This document shows positions 11,909 to 25,600 of a stretch of 64,000 bases of DNA, in pieces. Positions within the stretch are counted from its first letter, which is position 1. The number at the start of each line of letters is the position of its first letter. Both the position numbers and the translations under genes were made by a program. Source of the stretch: Apteryx mantelli (taxonomy: Eukaryota; Chordata; Aves; Apterygiformes; Apterygidae); contig NC_089978.1 of the NCBI RefSeq assembly GCF_036417845.1, positions 126,882,183-126,946,182 on the forward strand, in the 5' to 3' direction. A model generated the notes under the pieces. That model searched no databases. It saw only the letters and a program-made list of their open reading frames with translations, and had not been told where the DNA came from.

Positions 11909-12157
11909 ATGGCCGCCTCGAAGCCCGTGGAGGCGGCGGGCGGCGGCGGCGGCGCGGGGCTGTCCCGCTGGCAGCTGGCCTTGGTGCTGGGGGCGCCGAT
12001 CCTGCTGGGCGCCGGCGCGCTCTACCTGTGGGGGCGGCGGGCGGCTCGCGGCGGCGGCAAGGGCGCGAGCGAGCGGAAGACCCCCGAGGGCCGCGCCAGC
12101 CCGGGGCCCGGCGCCTGCGGCGGCGGCCAGCCGGATGGGCCCGGCCACGAGGAGACG
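11909..12157 (+). CDS. TOMM70: TOMM70 exon 1
   Basis: Encodes residues 1-83, from MAASKPVEAA to GPGHEET, and ends in phase 0 at a GTGAGC donor. It holds a glycine-rich lead (residues 11-15), the single membrane anchor and the conserved SERKTPEGRASP segment. It is shorter than the human exon in the glycine-rich lead and in the linker after the anchor. The ATG is chosen because it aligns with the human start. Confidence 0.95.
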
Positions 12158-15100
12158 GTGAGCGCGCGCGGCGGCCGTTGGGGCCGCCCCTCCCCTTCCC
12201 CCAACGGCCGTTTCTCCCAGCCGTTGGGAGGGCGGGGGGAGGTGAGGGGGGCAGCCGTCACGCTCAGCGGCAGGGAGGGGGCTTGTGTGCGCGGCCGCCT
12301 GCGGGCGGGGGCTCGCGGGGCTGGGAGCGGGCGTATCCGCCCCTTGCCGCTGCCCGGCGAGTTGGGGGGCCCCGGGCTGCTCTCGCTCGTGCCCGCCGGC
12401 CGGAGCCCGGGGTGCCCGGACTGCGGGGGGCTGGGCTGGGCAGGACTTCGTCCCAGCGGCTGTTCCCAGGTCCCCGTCCCGTCCCTGCGGACGCCTTTGA
12501 AGAGATAAGCAGTGCTGAAGTGGATGCGCTGGGGTGGCATCCTCCTCACATAAAGTCAGCCTTCCTAACCTCTGAATTCTCATATTTAGCTATTAATTTT
12601 CAAGGCTTTTTCCTCAGTGCTGTTCGGTCCGATTGCTAGTTGTTCGGAGTACGCTTATCTGTTCTCTTCCTGACACTGATGCTTGGAAAGCAAAGTACGT
12701 TATTGAAAGCACCTCGTGATAAAGTGTGCGTTATCTAGGAGGACGTGAATCTGGAAATAGGCTCTTGTTCAGTGAATGTATTTATGTTTCTGAGCAGCAT
12801 AATAGCTATGAGGAAATTGCTTCTGAGACTAACATTTAAAAAAGGAAAATTTTGATTAGTTCTGTATTAGTCTGAGATACTGGATGCAGCAGAGTAGGAA
12901 AAAAAAACATGGCTGGAATTTTTGAAAAGTGAAACATTTTCCATGGAAATACAAAGGAAAGTACAGTTAAAGTGACTGAGACTTTAGAGCAGAGTTTGCT
13001 TAAATAAGTGTGCTGTCTGAACTCTCATTTGTCCTTTTGCAAATAAACTTTATGAGAATTTTCAAATAAAACTGTCCATACAGAAATGGAAAGAAAATAG
13101 GGGAAAACAAAATTAAAATAAGGTCCATGATTCTCTTCTGTGTCTGTAGGTGGAAAAATATCTCTGAGATGTACTTTTTTCACATCTGCTGTCACAGATG
13201 TATTGACAGGAACATTGTATTATTGAGGTGTTGTTACAATTGATAAACATGTTTAAAGTTTTAGACGTGGCAAATTGATTGGGTGAGGCGCATAATCAGA
13301 ATTGTAATTTTTGTTGTCTGAAACTTTGTTTTCCAGTGCTGTTGCCCTCCATATGCAGGTCATACGTGCATCTCTGTGTTGAAGTAAGTTTTTTGGAAGT
13401 TCATGTTGGCATACTGGAGCTAACTTTAAAATATGCTGGCTTTGGTGACAGAGTCCTATTAAGATACTCCTGCATTTTGTCCTCTCTCATACCATAGCCA
13501 GTGTGGATTGCTCTTAACTGGGGCCCACAGATTAAACTTCCTCTCTGAGATGATATAGAGAAAAAAATAACTGCAAGATAGGAAAAGGCAGTTTTTAATC
13601 TTGGTCATTTCAGTGATGAAGATTAATGTTATGCAAGTGAGTGGGCGGACAGTGGCAGGAACACATGGGAGGGGTGAGGAGGTCAGGAGCTTCCGCAGCT
13701 ACTGAATCACAGATACCCTCAGGCATTGCTAGTGGTACAGTGAGCTGCAAAACCTATGCTGGACCTGGGGGCAAATAGTCAAATGGCAGTTGTTCCTTGT
13801 TAGTTTGTAAGCAACAGTGCCAAGCAAGTAGGGCACCAGGGACAAAATCAAACTTTGTTTACTGTGGTAGCTTTGGCTTGTGGCTGCAAGCAGTGCCTGG
13901 CACCTTTGTGGCAGTATGCTTGCTGCTTGTGAGCTCTGGGTTGCAGGCTACTATTGGAGTAGCTGGACCGTCTGGACCTTTATGTAATTGCAGAGACTTT
14001 GCTGTTAGTATGTTAGCTCTGGATTTCCTGATCATGTTTTGGATTGCACTATGTATCTTAAGATGGTTTGCAGCCTTTCTGTAGTTGTACTTGAAGCAGG
14101 AAGTAGCTTTTAATATTGCACTTAATTTAAAAAATTCAAAGTGCCTGGGTATTTCAGATTGCTCCACAAAATAAAGTACTGACAGATTATATGCACCTAA
14201 CAAAAAGTATATGGATGACTGATATGATCCAGAGTTCCGTGAAGAGTGTTATTGCATGCTGTAAAGAAATAGGAGATATGACTTAGGAAAGCTGTAGAAG
14301 ATAGGACCAGATTTGCTTGATAAGATGAGACAATAGTCAAAATATGGCTGCAGCAGGAAAATCAGTGTGGCTGCAGCTACTCCTTGACTGCTTTATGTGT
14401 GTGGGGAGGATTGCTTTCCAGTTTCTCATATCCAGAGATTATGCCATGTAGATTTCATGTTTTCACACGTTTTCAACGTGTTTTCACACGTTCTATTAGT
14501 TATGGATACTATTGATGTCTTATGACCCTTGACTCAAAATACAACCTTTGCAAGTGTTTTACTTGTTAGGTGCCTGCCTTGTATTGGTCTGCCTTTCTAA
14601 TGTGGTGATGTGAGGGTTTTTTGTTTGTTTTTTAGCTGTAAAATGAATCACTGGCTCTTCATCACTTTGTAGATTTGTATTTGAGATCCGACTGAATTTA
14701 AACACAAGTGGGAAGTCTATTAGAAAACATAGGTCAACAATGAATGGGCTGCCAACAGCTGTCTGTGTGTGTGTGTGGTAACTATTCTTTTAATCAAATA
14801 TGTAAACTAGAACTGAGACTTTCTTTGTGCGTATTTCATTGAGTCAACTTCTGTAGCCGTTTGATGCTCTGTTCCCTGATTCTGAAGTGACCACCTTGAA
14901 TTTTCTGTTTGTTCTTTGAAAATGTTTAGAGTCTAAAACCTTCCTTGTTCTTTATTCAGACATCTTACTGATTTGCCTGCAATTCAGGCTTTCGTTTTAC
15001 CTGCTGCTGAAACATCATGTGTTTCCCCAGGCTATGTCTGCACTGGATGATTCTCCTGGCATAGGTGCTCTGGCCAAGTGTGTGATCTGTCACTGACATT

Positions 15101-18100
15101 GTGCTGGCAGGAGCCCTTAGCGTAGGTGCTATATTGGGAAAAGCTGAACTACTTCTGAGATTGCTCTGCCTGTAAGCACAGCTCCTCACTGGTACAGTAA
15201 ACTGGTATTCTTGTACCAGTTAAGTACTTATGGTAAAAATGTAGCTATGGATGCCTCAAAGGTCAGAAAGTTAAACCGCATCTGTTAATTACAGAATTTG
15301 TCACTATTTCTCAAAGTTTGGATGTGTTGCATTTTAGCTACTCAGTAACAGCAGTTCCTTTTCATGTGCCCTCTTACTTTGTGGTGAATACTGGCATAGT
15401 TTAAGCATGCTGGAGAAGTAAACTGCTTTGCATTTATTGTGGGGAGATTATTATATCCAGTAGTTACCAAACAGTAACTGATACCTAGTTGTTCATGCTT
15501 TTTACTTACTCCATGTTAACTTGTTAGTATGTTTATACCCTCCTTGTCTGATGGGATGAAATGCTTGTTAGTCAGTAAGATAATGCATTGGTCGCTTCAG
15601 TATTTTTTTTTTTCCCCCTTAAGTTGAAATCATTCCCTTCAGCAAATGTCTGATAGTCCAAATCTCGGTCATGAACGGTTTCAGCAGGTTCCTAAACTAA
15701 CTCTGGGTTTTCAGTGTGCCAGGAAGCACTGAGCAGAGATTCTTGAACTGTTTAGTCAACTGAGCAGCTTTGTGTGGTGCAGACAAAGCATTTTGGGTCT
15801 ACAGCAGTCCACTGTCTTTGCATGACATTTTCCTCTGAGCTGAGTATACTCATTTGAGTGCAGTGGTGGGTGAAAGTGGCCAAACTTCTTGGCTTGTGCG
15901 ATGCCACATATCAGGATCAACAGCCGACTAGTATGGCTTTTTTCCAGTATGTATTTTAATTTGCTGAATGTTGCCTCTCCCAGAGCTGCAATATTAGATC
16001 ACTATATGAAGGAATTATAACCTTTTGTCTAGACCCACTTATGTTAATACTTATTATGAATTAATCTGACTGATATCTGTAAAAGTCATTTTTGTTGTAT
16101 TGTGCACTTGTTGCCTAATAAATCTATTGCCCTGCTGTAAAGGTACTATGTTTCATGTCAGCTGCAGTAGACAGGTGAATAAAACCCACAAACGTGTGTA
16201 ATATCAGTAGAACAATTGTTAGAGCCCTGGCAGCTCATGTGCAACTTACTTATTCATAGTAGGCCTGCATGACTTACAACCCATTAAAAAGAGAGTGACT
16301 GATGGAGAACATAAATTTTCCTGTAAATTTGAGCTTAATTTTTTTCTAACTGTAATATGTCCTGTTTGCCCTCTGAATTTGCATCTTAAGTTCTTGTGGA
16401 AAAACACTTTTTCTCTCTCATAGTGGTTTCAGTGCTAAGGAGAATCTTGCAACAATTTACACTCAGTTAATACCTTTCAGTATGGGTCTGAGATAACATT
16501 GGTGAGATGAATGTTAGTACAAAATAAATTGAAGTATAGGGAATCTGTAGCAGTGAAAAAGACACTGTTTTTTACTGGTGACTGATCTGGTCAAGAGTGT
16601 CTCTTAGTCTTGTCACTTGGAGAGGAAGAAGGAGGTCCAGTACAGGGCATGTTTTGCAAGCTGACAAATTAAGATTGATGGCTGAAGCAGTAGTCCCTTT
16701 GCATATCATCTGTCAGGCAAGGGCTCCTGCAAATCTTTATTAGCCAAAAGAAAATGCTGTAACTTGCTGCTCGTGTTTCTGTTGTGACTCGCTGTCATCA
16801 CTGGCTGGCAGCAAATTCCTTGTTCTGCTTTGAAGAACAGTGTCCCTCAAATACAAAGGGAGTTCTAAGCTGCTGATTTAACCATATCGGCATTGCTGGA
16901 GGTTACTAAGCTTTATTCTTGCCGTTGGCAGTCTATTGCTGTTAAGTGGCTGTTCACATGCAGTTTCTGAGTATTTTGTGAGGCAAGTAGATCTGTTGAG
17001 GTTAAAGTAACAGTTAACAAATTTTATCTGTGCTGTCTGGTCTTCAGATAGGCAGGAATCTGCTTATTTAGTTGCTTAGATAACTAAGTGCTTCTCAAAA
17101 ACACAAGTGTCCTGTGACTTAAATTCCAGGTTTTGACAATTGTTAGTGAACAGTTGCTCAAAACAGTCTAAATACTGAGATGTTATTTTTTCCTGTAACT
17201 GCAGATAACTTCCGAGTTGTATTCAAATTAGGAAAGCTCATTCAAGATATGAGAAAGACATGTATTCTTACCCTAAGGAGCCTGTTGAGTATTTAGCAAC
17301 ATGACTATTATAGAGGCATCTAAACGGTGAGTGTCATGAACTGAGCGTCATGAATGTGTGCTAAACAGCAGAATAAATTGCCATGCACGTCAAAAAAAAA
17401 AAAATTGTCCTGTCAGCTTTTGGCTGTAATGGAAAACAGTGTCTTTTGTTTTGGTGTGCCTGTGTGTTACTGTCGCATGAAGGGAGGGAAAGGGATAATC
17501 AACTTTGCCTGCCAGAGCCCTCCTCAAAAGGGCTTTCACTGGATCAGTTTCGCGAAGTTGAACAAAATAAACAATTTATTAAAGCGACAGATCAACAGGT
17601 TCAGGATTGCTGGTGATAAAGGCACTTACTGCATCAAATTCTACTTTTTCTGAGCTCAAACTGATAATTAAGCACTTTCAGCAATGGTGTTTTTCCCGGG
17701 GTAACGTCCGACGTTGTCGGAGGTGCAAACCTTACCGAAAAGGCGCCCCTGTTTTGGGGAGGAGAGAGGTCCAGGCCCATCGACCCGTCCGTAGGTTGGT
17801 GTTCTCGTCCTCCACATGGAGGATCGTTTATGCACTGAATTTATACTCTTGGCGAGGTGGGGCTGAGTCAAACACTGTGGGATGTTTGGTCCTCGTCGAG
17901 CTCAGCAGAGGGTGTCAATGGCTGCTGGCCTTTTTTCCTTTTGCCCCTATCAACGCCACCAGGCCGCAAGACTCCCCCCTCGCCCCAGGTGTCGCTTTGG
18001 GGAGAGCAATGTCAAGTGGTGAGACCTGCGCCTCGCCCTGGGCACTGCCTCACCCCTCACCGGCATGGGCATCAGACCGCAAATCACCCTTTGTATCCAC

Positions 18101-19657
18101 TGTTTACCCCACGGCAGGGAGGATCACAGATAATCACAGACCATTGTCCCACACTGTGTCAGACATTCGTGGTGGGTACACAACTTGGCCCAAGTCTGGC
18201 AAAAATTATATACCCTAGGAAGTGTTAAAAAGTTGCAAATGCTGCTTTAGTGTTGGCATCTGTGGGAATTGTAAAGTACAAAAGAATCTCATGATGATTG
18301 GTATTTTTTTAACATTTACTGGTTTGTTCTGAGCAAGTTTAATATAACAAAAACAGTTTCATCTCTAGGAAACAGGCTCTTAATTTGTTAGCATGAATAT
18401 GGTTGTGACAAAAAGTTTAAAAAGATCCCTCATGTGGGCATAAAAATACAATGAAAAGGTTTTTTTTCTGCAAATGTTTAATCCCAGACGGCTGTGGTGG
18501 GATCCCAGACTCTCTTATGAAAGTGAGTGTGGAAAGCAGACCTTTTTATAGGAGGCTCTTTCAGCTCTGCTGGCTTCAGGGTCGGGTTGCTATCCCTGGC
18601 TTTGTGATGAAAGTGCAATGGAAATTCCTGCATTCCCATTATGTCCCAGTGTCTGCGGTGCAAGTTGCAGCTCAAAATCTTAGTTTCCTGGAAGTGTATC
18701 TTCTGTCTTCAGATGGGATACCCATTGTGGCATGTCACTGTTATCTTTGGTGAGAATGAAATAAAATTCCCTTTTTGTTAGATTGGGAATAGAAAGAAAT
18801 CTTACTTGTAAGGAGCAGACTAAAACTGCTCTTTGGATAAAAAGCTTACTGTAGTTTGTACTTTAATATGGAATAGTAAATTAGTCTGTAAATGGAGTGC
18901 CATCATACAGCTAAATAAAAACTCTCTGGTAGTTGTTCTTGTATGCTCATCAGAATTAATTCAAAGCAAATAAAGCGAGAGAATTTCCTTCCTTTCTTGT
19001 TGATGTATTCAGAAGAGCCTGTGGCATGGCTCAGTGCTGTTTGTATACACTGCCGTTGTAGACAATTGATTATGAACTTCATTTTATTGAACTGCCTTGC
19101 TTGTTACACTGATTCTTCGACTAAGAGATGACAAACTATGTGAGAGGAGTTCTTGCTCTATAAGGTCCTTCATTGTAGAGTCAAAGTACATCTGGCATGC
19201 TGTGTTGATTGTTGCCGTAGTAACCACAATTGCAATGGGTCAGGTGAGCAGAAGCCATGAAATTGGAAGATGCCGGGACTGTTGCCTTTAAAAATATAAA
19301 TGCCATTTTTGTCTGAAAATATTTTCAGTCTGGTGGCAAATAATGTCTAGAATTATTACAGCTGCAAGGAAGTGGAAGAAAAGGGTCTTTTGTTTGCTTA
19401 GTTCTATGTAAAGTACATGAACTTTCCTTCGATAATAAGTCAGTTTCTTATTTGTGTACATCTTCCTGTAGCAACAGGGCTGACAGGGGAAGAAGAAGCT
19501 CAAAAAATGCAGAAAGTAGGTCAGGGATAAATCTAAGACTTAACTCTTTCAAAAACTGATCATATATTAAAAATTATTTTAATATTCTTATTTATGCTGT
19601 TATGAAAATATTGCAACATATAATGTAACATGAGTTCTTAAAAAAATAAAAAACGTG

Positions 19658-19688
<31 letters not shown>

Positions 19689-22600
19689 CCCTGAAGCAAA
19701 AGAAGACAGGCATGGATTTAGCTTTTAATATTTCTGGTTTCAGCAGGTTATACCACAGTTATTTAACTTGAATATGTAATTTAGAAACAGAATTTCTTAT
19801 GCTTTTCTTAAAAAGTTGTTAGTTATAAATATTGTTATGTTTCATAAAACTAAAATAAAAGCTATGTTCTTTTTTTCTGGGGCATGTCTGAGCAGCTTTT
19901 TGTTCCGTGACTGTATCAGTGATTATTCTGCACCAGACACATAAATTAATCCACTGTTTTTTGGTATGTTTTTTCTGTGGTAAAAGAATTTTCTGTTTGC
20001 TAAGAAAATGAATCTCATCATTATTTGAAAAAAGAGAGTTGCGTTTAAAACTTGGCACTATTTTCTAAGCGTTCAGACCTGAAGCCACAGATAAAATGTT
20101 TTATTGTTATTTTAATCCACAATTTCTATACAGTCTGTGTGGGGTTCTCTTTTTCATGGGTATGCAATGCTAAACATTTCCCCCCCCCCCATAGGTCCTT
20201 ATCAAAACAGGTTTATTGGTTATACAGAGCTGTAGGAACCTTCACTTTTAAAACAGCTGCTTTTCAGAAATGTTATATTATATGCAGACAGAGGAATAGC
20301 AGCATAGTGTGCCTAAAGCTGCAGAGATGAACACTCAAAAGTTAGGAATCTAGTTTACACTAGCACAAGAAAAATGGACTTTCTTCTTGCATGTACATTA
20401 CTGTGGACTTGATTATATGATAACATATTGTTCTCTAATCCCCCCACCCCCAAATTTCTTGCATCATGCAATGCATGGGATGGAGAGTAATTACTGAATG
20501 AGCATCTATTTGATAATTAATTTCCTTGTAGTTCTTTGTCTGGTCTGTGGCCTTGTTACTATTATTCAAAGCTTGCTCTGATAACAGAGTTACTAATTTT
20601 GGTGGGTTTTCTTATGGCATCATGCCTTGTGCTCTCTAAAGATCTTTGGTCCCTGTTGCATGAGTTAGGATCATCTTATGAATTCATGCTTCCCAAGGAG
20701 CAGGCAGAGCACCAGTGACAGCCCCAGAACTACAAGCTCCTTGCTGCCACTTACAGTTCTTATCCAACGCCTTACACTGGAGCAGCCATTGCGTTTGGAT
20801 ATTGTCCTGTAGTCCTCATCTGTGGCATGCATCTTTACTCTGGGACGACAGTGCAGGGCTGCTCAACTGCGTAGGATGGGAACAGACTGTCTGGCCAGCC
20901 TGAAACGGGTATTGGAGTAATTGATCAGTGGGCTAAAGAAATTGGCTGTGATTGTAAAGTAGTAAACAAATGTAAACATATGCTCAGCATAGACTTGATT
21001 GAATTTTTTCCCTCTGTTTGTAATGTAGACTTAAATCTCAGCAAACTTAAAGAATTTTGATACTGGGAGTACAGGTCTGAAAGCGTGGTGTGGCTTGCAT
21101 ATCGTGCTGTATGCTTTCTTTTAGGTAGGAAGTAACTTGGAACACCACTGAATTTTGTAAACTACTCACAAAGAAATTTCTGTTGTGATTCGCTGTAGAA
21201 ATGCCAAAGGAAAAATCCAAGCTGATTTTTCTGTAATTTAATTTCTGTCCTCTGTGTGTATTAGTTAAGAGAACAGTAAGAGTTGTTATACTGGGAGCCA
21301 CATTTAGAACATATTTAAAGTAAATATAACCTTCCTTTCAGACTTGGGTTGAGTTTTAAAGTAACAGCTTATCAAATATGCAGCTACTTGGCTCTCAGTA
21401 AAAATATTTGCACTCCAGTTGTGGTTTGTGTATCCATTGAGTTGCACACAGTGTATGAAGAGGGGTGATGTTAATCATCTTTAATCAATTTGAACTTAAA
21501 TCCTTAGAAACAAAAACCTAACAAATGATGCAGATCACTTTGCTCTATGAACACCAAAAATGGAGATTGGTTTCTGGTAGACCGAGTGATTGGTGAGCTC
21601 TGAGAGAAGAGCTTTTCTGGCAGTAGGGGTACTTAAGAAATTCTCCCCCTTATATGGTTTCACTGGTAAGCCTTTCCTCAGGAGAGTGCCTGTAGGGTAC
21701 TTCTCTTCTGTTTGGGTCCTTATTTTTGTGCAGAAACTAAAGTTGACACCCATTATCTGATTCATTCATGCCATGACTGGAAACCAAGCCTTAAATGAGG
21801 AGCTGTACTGCAGCTACTGGCCTTCCCTCCCAAGTTTTCAGTTTTAAAAAGTCATTTTGATGCTAAAAATGATCAGACTGGCGTGAAACTTGAGCAGATG
21901 TCGGGGGAAAAAGGCTGATGAAATGAAAAGATGCTTCGAAGTTTGACTTGCAGCAATCTGAGTATAGTTTGTGACACTAGCAGTGGATGAGGGAAGGAGA
22001 GGAGACAGAAATATGGTCACAGGGCAGCATTTACAACTGCCAGCAAATTCTAGATGATCTTTTTGATGTGTGTGATTCAGCAGGTGAAACCTAGTGAATC
22101 CTGCCGCTAACTGTTTTTTACTCTTCCCCTCCTCAGAGAGGTTGGAAGAAAGGCATGTTTGCTCATACATCTGTTCACTTCATTGTCTGGCACGTTAGCT
22201 GGGAACTGCCATGTGATCACTGAAGCTGGACTGTGAAAGAGGAACAGCTAAGGCATGGCAAAGAATTCTGTATTTCCTTCAGTGACATCCAGAAGAGGAA
22301 CGTTTAGTATCTTCTGCAGCTGTGTATTTACTGAATGTGAGTCATAGCTCTTTGATTGAAGAGGGTCTTTTTACATCTAATTCCTTATAAACTACAATAT
22401 TTGATAGCTGCTCTGTAAATTTAGAGGTTGCATGTGCATGCTGGTTTCTCCAGAAATGCAGACGGTCAGCAAGCAAGGCCAAACCTAACAGTCTGGTTAG
22501 CAAGGCCAATTAGCAAAATTTTCCATCCTCTGCTAAGAATGACAGACTGTGGCAGCCCAGCACTTTTTATCAGTTGGATGAAGTTGGATGAGCAGGTTGT

Positions 22601-25600
22601 GTGAGGCTGTAAAAGAGTTGGTAATTCATCTAGTGCAAGGAAGGCAAAACATGTTTGCTTTCCCATGCAGGTTTTACTTGTCTTGTTCAGTAGGACTTTT
22701 CACAGAGTATTTTCCTCTTCTTGTTCATATTCTGCTGAGTCAGCTCTGGTCTTACAGGCTATATGCATTTCAGGTGGAAACTTTTCCTATTTGAACTGTT
22801 CTGAAGGCTTTGTTGTTTTCACACTTTCAGTCTCTGGTTCTTCTGATCACCACTGGTAACATTAAAACTTGTCTAGCTTTCTAAAGAGAATTGACTACAC
22901 AGTTTAATAGCATTGTGGTGAATCAGTTTAAAAGCTGCTCTGCTATCTTATATACTTGCAAAAGAGAATCTGTTGCATTTTTCCAAAAATTGGAAGGAGG
23001 GAGGTTTTCAGAAGTCCGGGCTAGAGCTTAGTGCTCAGATCCATTTTACATCTTTGAAGATCAGCCCTTATGTGCGCCTTTTGCTTGCTGTGAAGCTTTC
23101 TTTATTTGAATGACCAAACACTTTTCTTTTTCAGAGCCCTCTTGATAGAGCTCAAGCAGCCAAGAATAAAGGAAACAAATACTTTAAAGCAGGAAAATAT
23201 GAGCAAGCTATTCAGTGTTATACTGAAGCTATCAGCCTGTGCCCTCCTGAGAAAAACCTTGATCTTTCTACCTTCTATCAGAACAGAGCTGCTGCCTATG
23301 AACAACTGGTAAGAAATTAAACTTAATCATATGTTTATTCTAAAAAGTTACAGTGTAAGTTAGGTATTTTGACATTTTTGTCCACTGAAGATTCCCAGAT
23401 GGTGATATCTGCTGCCTTTAAAGCAGGATGCCGCTGCTTGCAGCTATAATTTTTCACTAGCTCATCATGCTTTTCCACATACATTTAAAATTATTTTCTG
23501 TTAACTCATCTCAGTCTATCTTATGTAATTCTTATGTGTCTTTCTAGGCCCTTTCTTGTAAGGCAAGGTTTTAATTTCTTATCCTCTGGATACCTTGTAT
23601 ACCTGTTATTTTTGCTTTTCTCTACTAGTGTGTTGCTTTGTAACTGTTAGATGAAAGTTAAATATCTTGGTGGGATGCTACTTCAAAAGCTAACAAAAAA
23701 CCACACACAACCTATAAAAGCCCAAACCCAAAATTTTGCGTAGGTGGAAGTAACATTTAGTTGTTAGCTATGTATACTTGATATTTGTTTTAGAAATGGA
23801 TTAGTGTTTTTTATTATGATATCAACAAACTTACTTCTGAGGTCAAATTGGAGAGCTGTGTAAAAGAATGGAAAAACTGACTTTGCATGGTCTGAAGTAT
23901 CAAGTGAGAGACTGGATGCTTAGAGAAACCTAGCCTTGGAAGTTAGAGAGGGATAAAGCACAGTTCTTGTCTAAACAAATATTGCTTGTAATACTAATTT
24001 ATGAATAATGAATGCTTAAGAACTGTATGTGGTTCCTCTCTTCCAATTATTAGAAAAGCCTGTTTTTATGTTTAATTTTAAATTTTTGTGTTTTAACTTT
24101 TAATAGATTATTTTTTTAATAGCCTAGACCAACTCTGCTCCTACATATTCATATATCATCCCTTTGAAGTGATGTAGTGTAGTAAACTAAAATAACAATA
24201 GTAAATTAAAATAACATTGTATTTTAGCACATCATTAATCTTGTGTGTTGGTTTTTGTTATGTTTTCATCTTATTTTTTTCCATCTGTTGTGTGTCTGTC
24301 TTTCAGTCCCCCCATTATCTCCTGCAGGTATCTTTACATCAGCTCATTATCTTCTTCCATATGCTTCATACAACTGTCCAGTTTTGTTTTTTCTGTAAGA
24401 ATTCGTTTTCTGTTTTGTGGCTTTTCTGGTGCAGGCGGCTTCCAGTGGTGGCTGGCAGTTTCTTACTGAGAAACTTGCAGAAATAGAAGCAAGCAGGTAG
24501 AACCAGAGCCCTGGGAACTGCAGCTACTGTTAGGTGGGCATGACCCTGGGGTTGGTAGCAGAAAGCTAATATAATGCAGCTTTCTGAGTAGGATCTCCTT
24601 CATCATGCTGTTCTTCTACCTACAGCAAAAATGGACAGAAGTGGCACAAGACTGTACAAAGGCTGTTGAGCTTAACCCTAAATACGTAAAAGCTCTCTTC
24701 AGACGTGCAAAGGCTCATGAGAAGCTAGACAATAAGAAGGAATGTTTAGAAGGTGAGTGTCTCTTGGTGTGTGCACTTAAAGTGGAATAAGCAGCTCAGG
24801 CACTATGGAGACAGTAAAACTTGTAAGATTGTTTTGTTTTTTCCTTCTGTAACTACAGTAATACACAATTATGTATTTAAAAACATTCATAGCTACCGCA
24901 AGTATGTTTTCTCCTATTGTAGGAAGAAACCTTTTTCTGTTTTTTAGCTTAGATCTGAGACAGTTGCTAGAAATTGATCTGTAACCATTTAGGATATCCT
25001 GTTTCCAGGAAACTCCCTACTTTCTTAAAGCAGAATTCACCTAACATGTTAAGACAACAGTCATTCTAGTTCCATGCAAAAACAAACTTTCTTCCCGATC
25101 TGTTGTAGAGAAATAACTCCTCTAGGAACCAAGGTGTTTCTGCAGCTTTCATTTGGCAGGTATTAAAGCAAAAACAGCTTCAGTAGTATTTTTCTGATGT
25201 ATAACAGTTATGATATTTGGAACAGATAAGTTTTTTTTTATATAAACATTCTATATTTGGCACAACCTAGGGTATCAAATCCTTGCATATATTATCCCTA
25301 ACAGAACACATTGCCAACTGTCAGGAAGATGTGACTGAGACATCAAAATTAAGGAGAATTAGAGGTCAGATGTGTTGTCTGAAGATACCTCTGAACTAAG
25401 TGTCACTGTTTGAAAATATCCATTTAAATTTCATCAAGTGAAATTATTCCTGCTGAAGCAAGGTTAAAAGACAAATGAAATTTTCAGCTGTGTCCATACT
25501 TATTATCAAAGAAGGAAAGAAAACAAAGTGGTGTTTTGGTAGCTGGTGAATCTAACTGTTAAGGAAACTAAATTAGTTTTATTATGTGTAACAGCTAAGA

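Larger units (their letters stand above)
11240..12500. promoter_or_regulatory. CpG island, probable LNP1/TOMM70 bidirectional promoter
   Basis: The sequence changes abruptly from AT-rich to very GC- and CpG-rich near 11.24 kb and back near 12.50 kb. TOMM70 exon 1 lies inside it (ATG at 11909). LNP1 points the other way from the left side, the head-to-head arrangement also found in mammals. No TATA box is evident before TOMM70. The island contains a degenerate tandem array (11516-11650) and a palindromic ETS-type motif (11814-11825). The position of either transcription start is inference. Confidence 0.8.
12158..23134 (+). other. TOMM70: TOMM70 intron 1
   Basis: An 11-kb intron. The first 340 bp belong to the CpG island. 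The rest is AT-leaning, with a MITE-like remnant (about 15020-15235), an LTR fossil (about 17455-18182), a CA microsatellite (19655-19688) and a stretch with an internally repeated phrase (18480-18750). No further exon is recognised. Confidence 0.8.

Noticed and set aside
11561-12583. 340-codon minus-strand open frame and other long frames across the CpG island
   Set aside because: They are antisense or frame shadows of the GC-rich island and TOMM70 exon 1. They are low-complexity and rich in Ala, Pro, Arg and Gly, with no domain.
17607-18218. 203-codon plus-strand open frame
   Set aside because: It lies antisense across an LTR fossil whose GC-rich sequence has few stops. It is not a gene.
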